Below the pieces are notes generated by a model. It saw only the letters and a program-made list of their open reading frames with translations, had not been told where the DNA came from and searched no databases. Shown piece by piece: positions 11,343-21,893 of a DNA stretch of 48,500 nt. The DNA comes from Neocallimastix lanati (nom. inval.) (Eukaryota > Neocallimastigomycota > Neocallimastigomycetes > Neocallimastigales > Neocallimastigaceae), in NCBI GenBank assembly GCA_016946835.1, contig JACVTC010000009.1, positions 1,881,501-1,930,000 of the forward strand, given 5' to 3'. A program made the translations under genes and the position numbers. How positions within the stretch are numbered: position 1 is the stretch's first letter; every line of letters starts with the position of its first letter.

Positions 11343-12012
11343 ATGAGTTAATTTTTTTTTTTGTTTTAATTAAAAAATCAAAGCTTTAATTATTTTAATA
11401 TATTTAAATATTAAAATTTTATCTTATAGAATTGTAAATAATAATTATTGTAAAATTAAATATAAACTAAAATAAAATAAAATAAAAAAAATATAAATAA
11501 AAATTATAAATAAAATAAAATATTTGAATAAAAATGAAATATATAATTAAAATTTTAGCATTTATTAATTCATTAATTTATTTATATATTGATTAGTATT
11601 TGAAATTATTCAAATTTAAAATAAAAGATGAATTAAAAAAACTGATTATTATTATTATTATTTTTTTAAAATTTTTACTTTTAGTTTTAATTATTAAAGA
11701 CTATTATTATTATTTATTTAAAAATTTATTTTTAAATTAGATATTACAAATGTTAATAATATTTTTATTATTTGAAAAAAAGTTTTTATTTTAAAAAAAT
11801 ATATATATCTATCTATCTAAGTATTTAAATCTAATATTATTTAATAAAAAAAAAAAAAGAGCAGTCTATATTTTTTTTTTTAAAATAATATTATTTTTAA
11901 ATATTTCTTTTATATATTTTTTAGTATATATTTTATTTATGTATTAATTCATAAATTAAATATTTTATTATCTTTAAAATGATATATATATTTATATGAT
12001 AATCTTTTTTTA

Positions 12013-12182
12013 ACTAGAAATTTTACTTTAAAATAAAATGATTAATAGATGATGCCTATTATAAATAAGATATCACATATATCATCCTATCATTCATATA
12101 GGCGATGTGAATATGGTATTCGTTATTAACTATCCTTATATGTATGTCAAGTTTATGACCAATGAAACTTTATTTTAAATTG
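12013..12182 (+). repeat. conserved spacer block between copies 4 and 5
   Basis: Intact block. Its GACCAATGAAACT end is shared only with the inverted block at 243-412, linking unit 4 and unit 1. Confidence 0.6.
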
Positions 12183-12826
12183 TATATATATTTACATATT
12201 GATATAAATAATTTATAATAAAGTTTAATATTAATTATAATTTTAATATAGGCTAAATTAAAATGGATACTTTTAAAAAATTATATATAAAAAATAATTA
12301 TTTTCAAATAATTTTATTAAAATATTATATAATTATAAATTATTATTTTAATTATAAAATATAAATATTTATTTAATTAATTTATATCAGTTTGGTAAAT
12401 ATAATTAATATAATTTTAAATCATTCAACTGATATGAATAAATATAAATATTAATAAAATTATTAATTTTTTAATTTAAATTTCGTAAATATAATAAACA
12501 TTTTAATGAAATATTATAAATAAATAATTTGGAAAACTACTTCGTTTACATATTTTTAACTAAAAGTTGATGGTAATAATATGTAAAAATAAATATATGT
12601 ATAATATATTGTATAATATATATGTAATTTTAATTAATATTTAATTTTGGATATTTTTATAATAAATATTTAAAATTATTTATACTTTTTTTTTATTTAA
12701 AAAAAAAATATAAAAGAATCAATATTTTCTTTTTTTTTTTTTTTTTATTTTATTTTTAATTTTATAAAAACAATTCAATTTCGAATAAAGTAATAATTGA
12801 TTAAATTTCATTATAAATTGTTTTTA

Positions 12827-12870
12827 AAAAAGATAAACTTACCTTGTATATTTATATAGTTTATCTTTTT
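12827..12870 (+). promoter_or_regulatory. paired GATA-type inverted repeat upstream of copy 5
   Basis: Arms 12,827-12,839 and 12,858-12,870 are intact with an 18-nt loop, 163 bp before the start codon. Confidence 0.6.
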
Positions 12871-13033
12871 AATAATTATTTAAAATAACTTTATAAAATA
12901 TTTTTTTAAAAAATTTATAAAACAATTTTAATTACTATTTAATTTAATTTTATATAGTTTTATATTTTTAAAATATAATCAAAGTTAATTTAATATTTTA
13001 TTACTAAATAAAAGAATTATAATAAAATCCAAA

Positions 13034-14407
13034 ATGCATTGTACTTTTATTTTATGTATTATTGCTTCTTTATCATTAAGTATCTCAAATGCTTCACCAA
13101 TTCCATGTTTAGATGGTTTGAGAGGGAGTCATATTTTAGGCCATAGTAATGGTCATGGAAATTCTTCAAAACTTAATGGATCTTTAGATGGTCATTTAAA
13201 TGGACATTTAGGTGTTAATGGCGGAGTCAAAATTGAAACTAAAAGCAAAACTAAGATTGGTGCTAACGCTAATGGTAAAATTGTAGGACATGGAGGAATT
13301 AATATTATTGAAGCTATTGATAATCGAATTGATAAATTAATTAAAGGAAAAGATAATATAAAATCAGGAACTAATATTAAAGCAGGAGCTAATATTAAAG
13401 CTGTAGCAGGTATTAAAGCTGGTACGGATATTAAATCTGGAGCAGATATTGGTGTAGGTATTAAAACTGGTTCAGGTATAAAAACAGGTTTAGGTATTAA
13501 AGCTGGAGTAGGTATTAAGGCTGGAGCAGGTGTTAAAACTGGAACAAGTATTAAAACTGGTAAAGGTATTAAGGCTGGAGCAGGTATTAAATCAGGAACA
13601 GGTATTAAGGCTGGAGCAGGTGTTAAAGCTGGAACAAGTATTAGAACTGGTAAAGGTATTAAGGCTGGAGCAGGTATTAAAGCTGGAACAAGTATTAGAA
13701 CTGGTTTAGGTATTAAGGCTGGAGCAGGTATTAAAACTGGTAAAGGTATTAAGACTGGTGCTGGTATTAGTGCTGGTATAGGTATTAGTGGCCATATTGG
13801 AGGTCATATTGGAGGTCATATTGGAGGTCATATTGGAAGTCATACAGGAAATGATGATTCAATTCATAAATCTCCATGTCCTTGCTCAAAAAATAAAGAA
13901 AATAATAAAGAAAATAATAAAGAAAATAATAAAGAAAATAATAAAGAAAATAATAAAGAAAATAATAAAGAAAATAATAAAGAAAATAAAGATTGTGAAA
14001 AGGGAAAGGACTGTTCTTCATCCGATTGCTTATCATCTAAACCTTTACCAGATAATCAAAATAAAGAAATTTCACCAATTAATAACAATACTACTAATAC
14101 TACTAATAACGTTGATATTCCAAATTCAAATAAATCAGAACAAAATAGTACTAAATCTAGTCATGACAATAAAAATAAAGATTCTTCTTCCAATACTTCT
14201 ATTAATGAAGATGAAAAATCTAATGATGAAGAACAAATCAAAAATTCAGAAGAAAATAATAATGAAGAAACAAATGAAGATAGTGAAACTGTAGAAAATG
14301 AAGATGAAAATGAAAATGAAAATGAAAGTGAAGATGAAGAAGCTACAGTAGTTTCTGATTCATCCGATCAACAAACCATCGAAGATTCCGAATTTGATTT
14401 GGATTAA
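13034..14407 (+). CDS. secreted hexapeptide-repeat protein, array copy 5 (longest)
   Basis: Intronless ORF of 457 aa, the longest copy. It starts MHC instead of MRC, but the rest of the signal peptide is unchanged. It has about 23 hexapeptides (one IGVG slip), four GGHI units, and an expanded NKEN tract of about eight units against two or three in the other copies. This is a codon-level expansion of a 12-bp repeat (AATAATAAAGAA type). The N-terminus (GSHILGHSNGHG) matches copies 1 and 6, while the Ser/Asn region matches copy 3. The acidic tail carries the ENEDENENENESEDEE version shared with copy 6. Six mature cysteines are kept. Both length polymorphisms, hexad number and NKEN number, suggest replication slippage or unequal exchange. 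Confidence 0.85.
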   Translation: MHCTFILCIIASLSLSISNASPIPCLDGLRGSHILGHSNGHGNSSKLNGSLDGHLNGHLGVNGGVKIETKSKTKIGANANGKIVGHGGINIIEAIDNRIDKLIKGKDNIKSGTNIKAGANIKAVAGIKAGTDIKSGADIGVGIKTGSGIKTGLGIKAGVGIKAGAGVKTGTSIKTGKGIKAGAGIKSGTGIKAGAGVKAGTSIRTGKGIKAGAGIKAGTSIRTGLGIKAGAGIKTGKGIKTGAGISAGIGISGHIGGHIGGHIGGHIGSHTGNDDSIHKSPCPCSKNKENNKENNKENNKENNKENNKENNKENNKENKDCEKGKDCSSSDCLSSKPLPDNQNKEISPINNNTTNTTNNVDIPNSNKSEQNSTKSSHDNKNKDSSSNTSINEDEKSNDEEQIKNSEENNNEETNEDSETVENEDENENENESEDEEATVVSDSSDQQTIEDSEFDLD

Positions 14408-15068
14408 ATGAGTTAATTTTTTTTTGTTTTAATTAAAAAATCAAAGCTTTAATTATTTTAATATATTTAAATATTAAAATTTTATCTTATAGAATTGTAA
14501 ATAATAATTATTGTAAAATTAAATATAAACTAAAATAAAATAAAATAAAAAAAATATAAATAAAAATTATAAATAAAATAAAATATTTGAATAAAAATGA
14601 AATATATAATTAAAATTTTAGCATTTATTAATTCATTAATTTATTTATATATTGATTAGTATTTGAAATTATTCAAATTTAAAATAAAAGATGAATTAAA
14701 AAAACTGATTATTATTATTATTTTTTTTTTTAAATTTTTACTTTTAGTTTTAATTAATAAAGACTATTATTATTGCTTATTTAAAAATTTATTTTTAAAT
14801 TAGATATTACAAATGTTAATAATATTTTTATTATTTGAAAAAAAGTTTTTATTTTAAAAAAATATATATCTATCTATCTAAGTATTTAAATCTAATATTA
14901 TTTAATAAAAAAAAAAGAGCAGTCTATATTTTTTTTTTTAAAATAATATTATATTTAAATATTTTTTATATATATATTTTAGTATATTTTATTTATATAT
15001 TAATTCATAAATTAAATTTTTTATTATTTTTAAAATGATATATATATTTATATGATAATCTTTTTTTA

Positions 15069-15240
15069 ACTAGAAATTTTACTTTAAAATAAAATGATTA
15101 ATAGATGATGCCTATTATAAATAAGATATCACATATATCATCCTATCATTCATATAGGCGATGTGTATACGGTAATTATTATTAACTATCCTTATATGTA
15201 TGTCAAGTTTATGATTATTGAAACTTTATTTTAAATTGTA
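15069..15240 (+). repeat. conserved spacer block between copies 5 and 6
   Basis: Near-intact block; the core reads GATGTGTATACGGTAATTAT, a variant related to the one between copies 2 and 3. Confidence 0.6.
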
Positions 15241-15919
15241 TATATATTTACATATTGATATAAATAATTTATAATAAAGTTTAATATTAATTATAATTTT
15301 AATATAGGCTAAATTAAAATGGATACTTTTAAAAAATTATATATAAAAAATAATTATTTTCAAATAATTTTATTAAAATATTATATAATTATAAATTATT
15401 ATTTTAATTATAAATTATTATTTTAATTATAAAATATAAATATTTATAAATATTTATTTAAATAATTTAAATCAGTTTGGTAAATATAATAAATATAATT
15501 TTAAATCATTCAACTGATATGAGTAAATATAAATATTAGTAATTTTTTAATTTAAATTTTGTAAATAAAATAAAAGATAATTAAATAATTTTATTGTTAT
15601 TTTAATGAAATATTATAATGAAATATTATAAATAAATAATTTGGAAAATTGCTTTGTTTATATATTTTTGACTTAAAGTTTATAATAATATATAAAAAAA
15701 TAATTATATATGTTATTTTAATTAATATTTGGTATTATTTAATTTTGGATAATTTTATAATAAATATTTAAAATTATTAATACTTTTTTTTTTTATTTAA
15801 AAAAAAAAAATATAAAAGAATCAATATTTTCTTTTTTTTATTTTATTTTTAATTTTATAAAAACAATTCAATTTCGAATAAAGTAATAATTGATTAAATT
15901 TCATTATAAATTGTTTTTA

Positions 15920-15963
15920 AAAAAGATAAACTTACCTTGTATATTTATATAGTTTATCTTTTT
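15920..15963 (+). promoter_or_regulatory. paired GATA-type inverted repeat upstream of copy 6
   Basis: Arms 15,920-15,932 and 15,951-15,963 are intact with an 18-nt loop, 172 bp before the start codon. Confidence 0.6.
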
Positions 15964-16135
15964 AATACTTAATTAAAATAATTTTATAAGATATTTTTTT
16001 AAAAAATTTATAAAACAATTTTAAAACTATTTAATTTAATTTTATATAAATTTATAATTTTAAAATTAAATAAAATATAATCAAAATTAATTTAATATTT
16101 TATTACTAAATATAAAAATTATAATAAAATCCAAA

Positions 16136-17377
16136 ATGCGTTGTACTTTTATTTTATGTATTATTGCTTCTTTATCATTAAGTATCTCAAATGCTTCACC
16201 AATTCCATGTTTAGATGGTTTGAGAGGGAGTCATATTTTAGGCCATAGTAATGGTCATGGAAATTCTTCAAAACTTAATGGATCTTTAGATGGTCATTTA
16301 AATGGACATTTAGGTGTTAATGGCGGAGTCAAAATTGAAACTAAAAGCAAAACTAAGATTGGTGCTAATGCTAATGGTAAAATTGTAGGACATGGAGGAA
16401 TTAACATTATTAAAGCTATTGATAATCGAATTAATAAATTAATTAAAGGAAAAGGTAGTATAAAATCAGAAACTAATATTAAAGCAGGAGCTGATATTAA
16501 AGCAGGAACTAACATTAAAGCTGGAGCAGATATTAAAACTGGTTTAGGTATTAATGCTGGAGTAGGTATTAAGGCTGGAGCAGGTATTAAAACTGGTTTA
16601 GGTATTAATGCTGGAGTAGGTATTAAGGCTGGAGCAGGTGTTAAAACTGGAACAAGTGTTAAAGCAGGAGCAGGTATTAAAGGAGGAGCAGGTATTAAAG
16701 CTGGAACAGGTATTAAAGGAGGAGCAGGTATTAAAGCTGGAACAGGAATTAGAACTGGTTTAGGTATTAAGGCTGGAGCAGGTATTAAAACTGGTAAAGG
16801 TATTAAGACTGGTGCTGGTATTAGTGCTGGTATAGGTATTAGTGGCCATATTGGAGGTCATATTGGAGGTCATATAGGAAATGATGATTCAATTCATAAA
16901 TCTCCATGTCCTTGCTCAGAAAATAAAGAAAATAATAAAGAAAATAATAAAGAAAATAAAGATTGTGAAAAGGGAAAAGACTGTTCTTCATCTGATTGCT
17001 TATCATCTAAACCTTTACCAGATAATCAAAATAAAGAAATTTCACCAAATAATAACAATAATACTAATACTATTAATAAAGTTGATATTCCAAAATCAAA
17101 TAAATCAGAACAAAGTAGTACTGAATCAAGACATGACAATAATAATGATAATTCTTCTTCCAATACTTCTATTAATGATGATGAAAAATCTAATGATGAA
17201 GAACAAATCAAAAATTCAGAAGAAAGTAATAATGAAGAAACAAATAAAGATAGTGAAACTGTAGAAAATGAAGATGAAAATGAAAATGAAAATGAAAGTG
17301 AAGATGAAGAAGCTACAGTAGTTTCTGATTCATCCGATCAACAAACCATCGAAGATTCCGAATTTGATTTGGATTAA
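16136..17377 (+). CDS. secreted hexapeptide-repeat protein, array copy 6 (right edge)
   Basis: Intronless ORF of 413 aa with the family signal peptide, GSHILGH-type N-terminus, conserved linker, about 21 hexapeptides without any four-residue slip, Gly-His segment, six cysteines and acidic tail. It uses hexads not seen elsewhere (IKGGAG, and IKAGTG preceding IRTGLG) and repeats the block IKTGLG-INAGVG-IKAGAG twice. It is the last copy. Similarity to the other units stays high up to the stop codon and then drops within about 30 bp, where the 3' flank becomes a diverged, partly deleted version of the spacer. That marks the right edge of homogenisation in the array. Confidence 0.85.
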   Translation: MRCTFILCIIASLSLSISNASPIPCLDGLRGSHILGHSNGHGNSSKLNGSLDGHLNGHLGVNGGVKIETKSKTKIGANANGKIVGHGGINIIKAIDNRINKLIKGKGSIKSETNIKAGADIKAGTNIKAGADIKTGLGINAGVGIKAGAGIKTGLGINAGVGIKAGAGVKTGTSVKAGAGIKGGAGIKAGTGIKGGAGIKAGTGIRTGLGIKAGAGIKTGKGIKTGAGISAGIGISGHIGGHIGGHIGNDDSIHKSPCPCSENKENNKENNKENKDCEKGKDCSSSDCLSSKPLPDNQNKEISPNNNNNTNTINKVDIPKSNKSEQSSTESRHDNNNDNSSSNTSINDDEKSNDEEQIKNSEESNNEETNKDSETVENEDENENENESEDEEATVVSDSSDQQTIEDSEFDLD

Positions 17378-17400
17378 ATGAGTTAATTTTTTTTTTTTTT

Positions 17401-18360
17401 TTTTTTCATTTAAATTAAAAAATACAACCTTTAATTATTTTAATATATTTAAATATTAAAAATTTATCTTATAGAATTGTAAATAATCATTGTAAAATTA
17501 AACATAAACCAAAATAAAAATAAACTAAAAAAATATAAATAAAAATCATAAATAAAATAAAATATTTGAGTAAAAATGAAATATATGATAAAAATTTTAG
17601 CATTTATTAATTCATTAATTTATTTATATATTGATTAGTATTATTCAAATTTAAAATAAAAGATAATTAAAAAAATTGATTATTATTATTATTTTTTTTT
17701 TTAAATTTTTACTAGTTCTAATTAATAAAGACTATTTTTATTTTTTTTTAAATTTTTACTTTTAGTTCTAATTAATAAAGACAATTTTTATTATTTATTT
17801 AAAAATTTATTTTTAAATTAGATATTACAAAAGACTATTTTTATTGTTTATTTAAAATTTTATTTTTAAATTAGATAATATTTTAATTTTTTGAAAAAAA
17901 AAATTTTTTTAAAAAAAAAAAAATATATATATATATCTATATATATCTATATATCTAAGTATTTAAATTTAATTCTATTTAATAAAAAATTTAGATAGCC
18001 CATTTTATTTTATTAAATAATATTAAATATTTTTTTTTTTTTATTTTTTTATATTCTTTTGTTGAATTTATTTACGTATCAATTCATAAAATAAATATTT
18101 TGTTATTTTTAAAAATTATATATATATATTTAATTAATGATAAACTTTTTTTTACTTCAAAATATTACTTTAAAATAAAATTTCAACGTTATTTAATGAT
18201 CATTAAAACTTAATTTCCATATGTAAATAAATATACAGTTTAATATAAATAATATATAATAAATAGTTTAATACTAATTATAATTTTAATATAGAATTAA
18301 AATGGATACTTTTAAAAAATTATATATATAATTTAATTATTTTTAAATAATTTTATTAAA
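17401..18360. other. diverged right flank of the array, no gene
   Basis: A degenerate version of the spacer. It keeps the run of ATATATCTATAT and AAGTATTTAAAT, and the ATTAAAATGGATACTTTTAA motif near 18,298, but has lost the conserved block of about 170 bp. It has internal tandem duplications around CTAATTAATAAAGAC (17,710-17,880). No coding region seen. Confidence 0.55.
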
Positions 18361-18379
18361 AGAAAAAAAAAAATTTTTT

Positions 18380-18706
18380 TTTTCTTGTGTATTCTTTAAT
18401 ATAAATTCTGTTCTTCAATTATAAAAATATAAAAATAAAATATATTCTTTAATCATCAATATTTTAAATCAAAAAGGGTTAGGTATATATAAAATTATAT
18501 TGATTTTATGGTAAAAAGATCAGGAAATGTTTTTCTCTTTCTTTATACACAATTACAAAATGTGTCGTTGGTAAAGTATTACATCATCGGTTGATTCAAA
18601 TTAAAAAAACATTAATAATATTAATAATATTAAAGATATTAAAGATAGGAATAGGCAAAAAAAAAATTTTTTTCGAAATATTACATAAAAAACTATTATT
18701 AATAAT

Positions 18707-18752
<46 letters not shown>

Positions 18753-18800
18753 GTATCACCAAAATATAAATTAAATAGTAATATGACAAATACTAATTAG
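18380..18800 (+). repeat. SINE-like dispersed repeat, copy A1
   Basis: First of three related sequences. The conserved core (about 18,508-18,660) includes GGTAAAAAGATCAGGAAATG, TGTGTCGTTGGTAAAG and CATCATCGGTTGATTCAAAT, then AGGAATAGGCA and a long A tract. The words TGTGTCGTTGGTA and GGTTGATTCAAAT resemble the A and B boxes of tRNA genes, but they are too close together (about 17 nt) for an intact tRNA. A tRNA-derived SINE relic is a guess; three-copy repetition is directly visible. Confidence 0.5.
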
Positions 18801-19568
18801 ATGAAAATAGTAAATAGTAGAAGTAGGAAAGAGAGAAAGAAAAGGAAAAAGAAAAAAATTAATAAAAACAAAGATAAAATTATAACTATAAAATAAAATA
18901 AATATAATAAGAATGATTCAGCTGAAGTGACAAAAGAACAAATATATATATATTAAAAAAAATATTAGGAAAATAATATTTTATGAATAGAAATAAATTA
19001 TAATGAAAATAAACAATATTCTTTCATAAATAGAAGAAATATATATATATATATATTTTTTAAATCTACAAATGCTAAGAATAAATAATAAATTTTATCC
19101 TAATCTTTGTTTTTTTCCTGATATAAATAAATAAATAATAATAATAATAATAAAAAAGATTAGTTTTCTAAATAATGTTAATAATTATGTTATTAAAAGC
19201 AAATTATAAATTATATATAAATATATACATTAATTTATTTTATTTTATTTTTTTATTTTTTTTTAAATAATATTAACTAATTTATTTATTTATTTATTTA
19301 TTTATTTATTTTGAAATATTTTGATTTATTTTAATTATTTAATAATTTATTTACTTTTATTTATTGTTATTTATTCTTATGTATTTTTATTTATTTATAT
19401 TATTTATTTAATATCCATTATTATTATTGTTACAATTTTTTTTTTTTTTTTTTTACTTTATATTAATAAATTGAAACTATAGAGAAAAAAAATTGACTCA
19501 ATTATTATAATAGAAATCAAAATACTAATAATATTCATAATAAATTAAATCCTACTTTGTATTTGATT

Positions 19569-19650
19569 TTTAGAAATCTTTTCTTATGAAACATTAAAAC
19601 TAATGTATATTTAGAAATTTTTTCTAATGAAACATTAAAACTAATGCATA
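19569..19650. repeat. 41-bp tandem duplication
   Basis: Two units (19,569 and 19,610) sharing TTTAGAAAT and ATGAAACATTAAAACTAATG with few differences. No coding context. Confidence 0.6.
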
Positions 19651-19690
19651 ATATTAAAATATATCTATTTCAAATTAATATTTTATATTT

Positions 19691-19719
<29 letters not shown>

Positions 19720-19727
<8 letters not shown>

Positions 19728-20044
19728 TATTCTTTAATAATTAAAAATAATCTTTAATAGTCAACATTTTATTCATTAAAATATATATAAAGATGTAGGT
19801 GGGCGTACTTTTATTATTTAATATTATGGAACTATTTTTCTCTTTCTTTATACATAATTACAAAATGTGTCGTTGGTAAGGCATTACATCATCGGTCGAT
19901 TCAAATTAAAAAAAATATTAAAAATAGGAATAGGCAAAAAAAAAAATTTTTTTTTTTTGAAATATTACATAAAAACTATTAATAATATTATTATATAAAA
20001 AAAAAAGTATTATTACTAAAATATATATTACATAGTAATATTAC
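19720..20044 (+). repeat. SINE-like dispersed repeat, copy A2
   Basis: Second copy: TTTTTCTCTTTCTTTATACA, ACAAAATGTGTCGTTGGTAA and GCATTACATCATCGGTCGAT, then ATAGGAATAGGCA, an A/T tract and GAAATATTACATAAAAACTA as in A1. Confidence 0.5.
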
Positions 20045-20142
20045 AAATATATTCTTTAATAATAAAAATATGTTTTTTAATAATAAATTTTCTTTTTTAA
20101 TAATATAATCTATTGTTTAATAATCAATATTTTAACTTAAAA

Positions 20143-20180
<38 letters not shown>

Positions 20181-20319
20181 TTATATTAATTTTATGGTAA
20201 AAAGCTCAGGAAATGTTTTTCTCTTTTCCTTATACATAATTACAAAATGTATCGTTGGTAAGGCATTACATCATCCGTTGATTCAAATTAAAAAAAAAAT
20301 ATTAAAAATAGGAATAGGC

Positions 20320-20350
<31 letters not shown>

Positions 20351-20400
20351 TTTCTCTCATAAAAATTATTTATTAGTAATAAGATATAAATTTTTATGAA
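20045..20400 (+). repeat. SINE-like dispersed repeat, copy A3
   Basis: Third copy, directly following A2: GGTAAAAAGCTCAGGAAATG, ACAAAATGTATCGTTGGTAA, GCATTACATCATCCGTTGAT and ATAGGAATAGGCA with a 26-nt A tract. An (AT)n run precedes it at about 20,150-20,177. Confidence 0.5.
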
Positions 20401-20602
20401 ATAGTATCATTACTAATAATATTTTATGAAATGGAACTATTAACAAAATTATATTAATTATTAATTGTTAATTTCATATTAATAATTACATGGGAAAAAA
20501 AATTTAAAGAAAATTATAAATCTTTTAAAATAAACATATTTATTTAACTATTGAATACAAATAATCAAGTTATTGTAATTAATAAATAATAAAAATAAAA
20601 TA

Positions 20603-20757
20603 AAATCTTGAAATAATTAGAAATACTTTTATATCTCAATGATTTAAAAATAAGAAAGATATATATATATAATAAAATAAAATCTTGAAATAATTAGAAA
20701 TGCCTTTATATCTCAATGTTTTAAAAATAAAAAAGATATATATATATAAAATAAAAT
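20603..20757. repeat. 77-bp tandem duplication
   Basis: AAATCTTGAAATAATTAGAA and TATATCTCAATG recur 77 bp apart (20,603 and 20,680), each ending in a short (AT)n run. The rest of 20,400-21,490 holds AT-rich DNA without a supportable gene. Confidence 0.65.
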
Positions 20758-21497
20758 AAAAAAAAATCAATTTACCATAAATATTATATAGCAAATAACA
20801 GAATTTAATTGCTATAACCCATAGAATTATTTATTTATTTATTTTTTTTTCAGTGTATGGGTATGTACGTAGATTTAAAAATAACAAAAAAATAATAATA
20901 TAAATAAAAATAAAAATAAAAAGACAATTATAAAAAAAAAAAAAAAAGTATATAATATAAAATTTAAATCATTTTATGCAATTTTTTTTTTTTTTATTTT
21001 TTAAAAAAAAAAAAATTATTATTACTAAATATTCATATATAACAATATATATAAATATATATTTGATTATTTAAAATAGATAAAAAAATTTGAATCCACC
21101 TTTTATTTGAAATTAAAAATAAAATTTATAATAAAATAAAATAAAATAAAAAGAAATATTTCTATATGACTTATTAAATATTATTTATTATATTATCCAT
21201 TTAATCATATTTATTATTTAATTATTTATATTATTTGTATTATTTATATTATTTAATTATTATTTATTTATTTATTTATTTAATTATTTCAATTCATTTT
21301 ATTTTATTTTGAGTTTATTTCATTTATTTTAAATTTTATTTTTTATTTGTATATTTTCAGGTTAATTTTAAAATAACCTTTTAATTTATTTATTCATGAT
21401 TTGTTTATACTTTTTTTTTTTAATTTATTTAAGAAAAAATAAAATATATATATATATAAATATAATAATAAAATAAGATTATATAGCAAAGGAGTAT

Positions 21498-21893
21498 GTA
21501 AAATATAAAATATAAAATATAAAATATAAATATAAAATATAAAATATAAAATATAAAATATAAATATAAATATAAAATATAAATATAAAATATAAATATA
21601 AAATATAAAATATAAAATAATAAAATATAAAATATAAAATATAAAATATAAAATATAAATATAAAATATAAAATATAAATTATAAAATATAAATATAAAA
21701 TATAAATATAAAATATAAATATAAAATATAAAACATAAAATATAAAATATAAAATATAAAATATAAAATATAAATATAAAAAATAAATATAAAATATAAA
21801 ACATAAAATATAAAATATAAAATATAAATATAAAATATAAATATAAAATATAAATATAAAATATAAAATATAAAATATAAAATATAAAATATA
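21498..21893. repeat. AAAATAT/AAATAT minisatellite
   Basis: About 400 bp of mixed 7-bp (AAAATAT) and 6-bp (AAATAT) units. Any reading frame across it is a repeat artefact. Confidence 0.9.

Larger units (their letters stand above)
1..17400. repeat. tandem gene array, units of 2.7-3.1 kb
   Basis: Six units consist of one gene each plus highly similar non-coding spacer. Start-to-start distances of the plus-strand copies are 2787, 2716, 2978 and 3102 bp. Not only the coding parts but also the AT-rich spacers align almost base for base, which indicates recent amplification or continuing gene conversion. The left end of the array lies outside the window, because position 1 is still inside spacer sequence. 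Confidence 0.9.

Noticed and set aside
1188-17264. Second long open frame (123-168 codons, rich in Ile/Lys/Met) overlapping the 3' half of the array genes, present in several copies
   Set aside because: It is a frame shadow of the repetitive Asn/Lys/Glu codons, lacks its own start context, and varies with slippage of the main frame. The main frame has the signal peptide and conserved end.
18561-18598. tRNA gene
   Set aside because: A- and B-box-like words are only about 17 nt apart, no anticodon arm or acceptor stem can be formed.
21394-21804. Open frame of Tyr/Phe/Ile-rich protein on the minus strand
   Set aside because: Product of the AAAATAT minisatellite; no domain.
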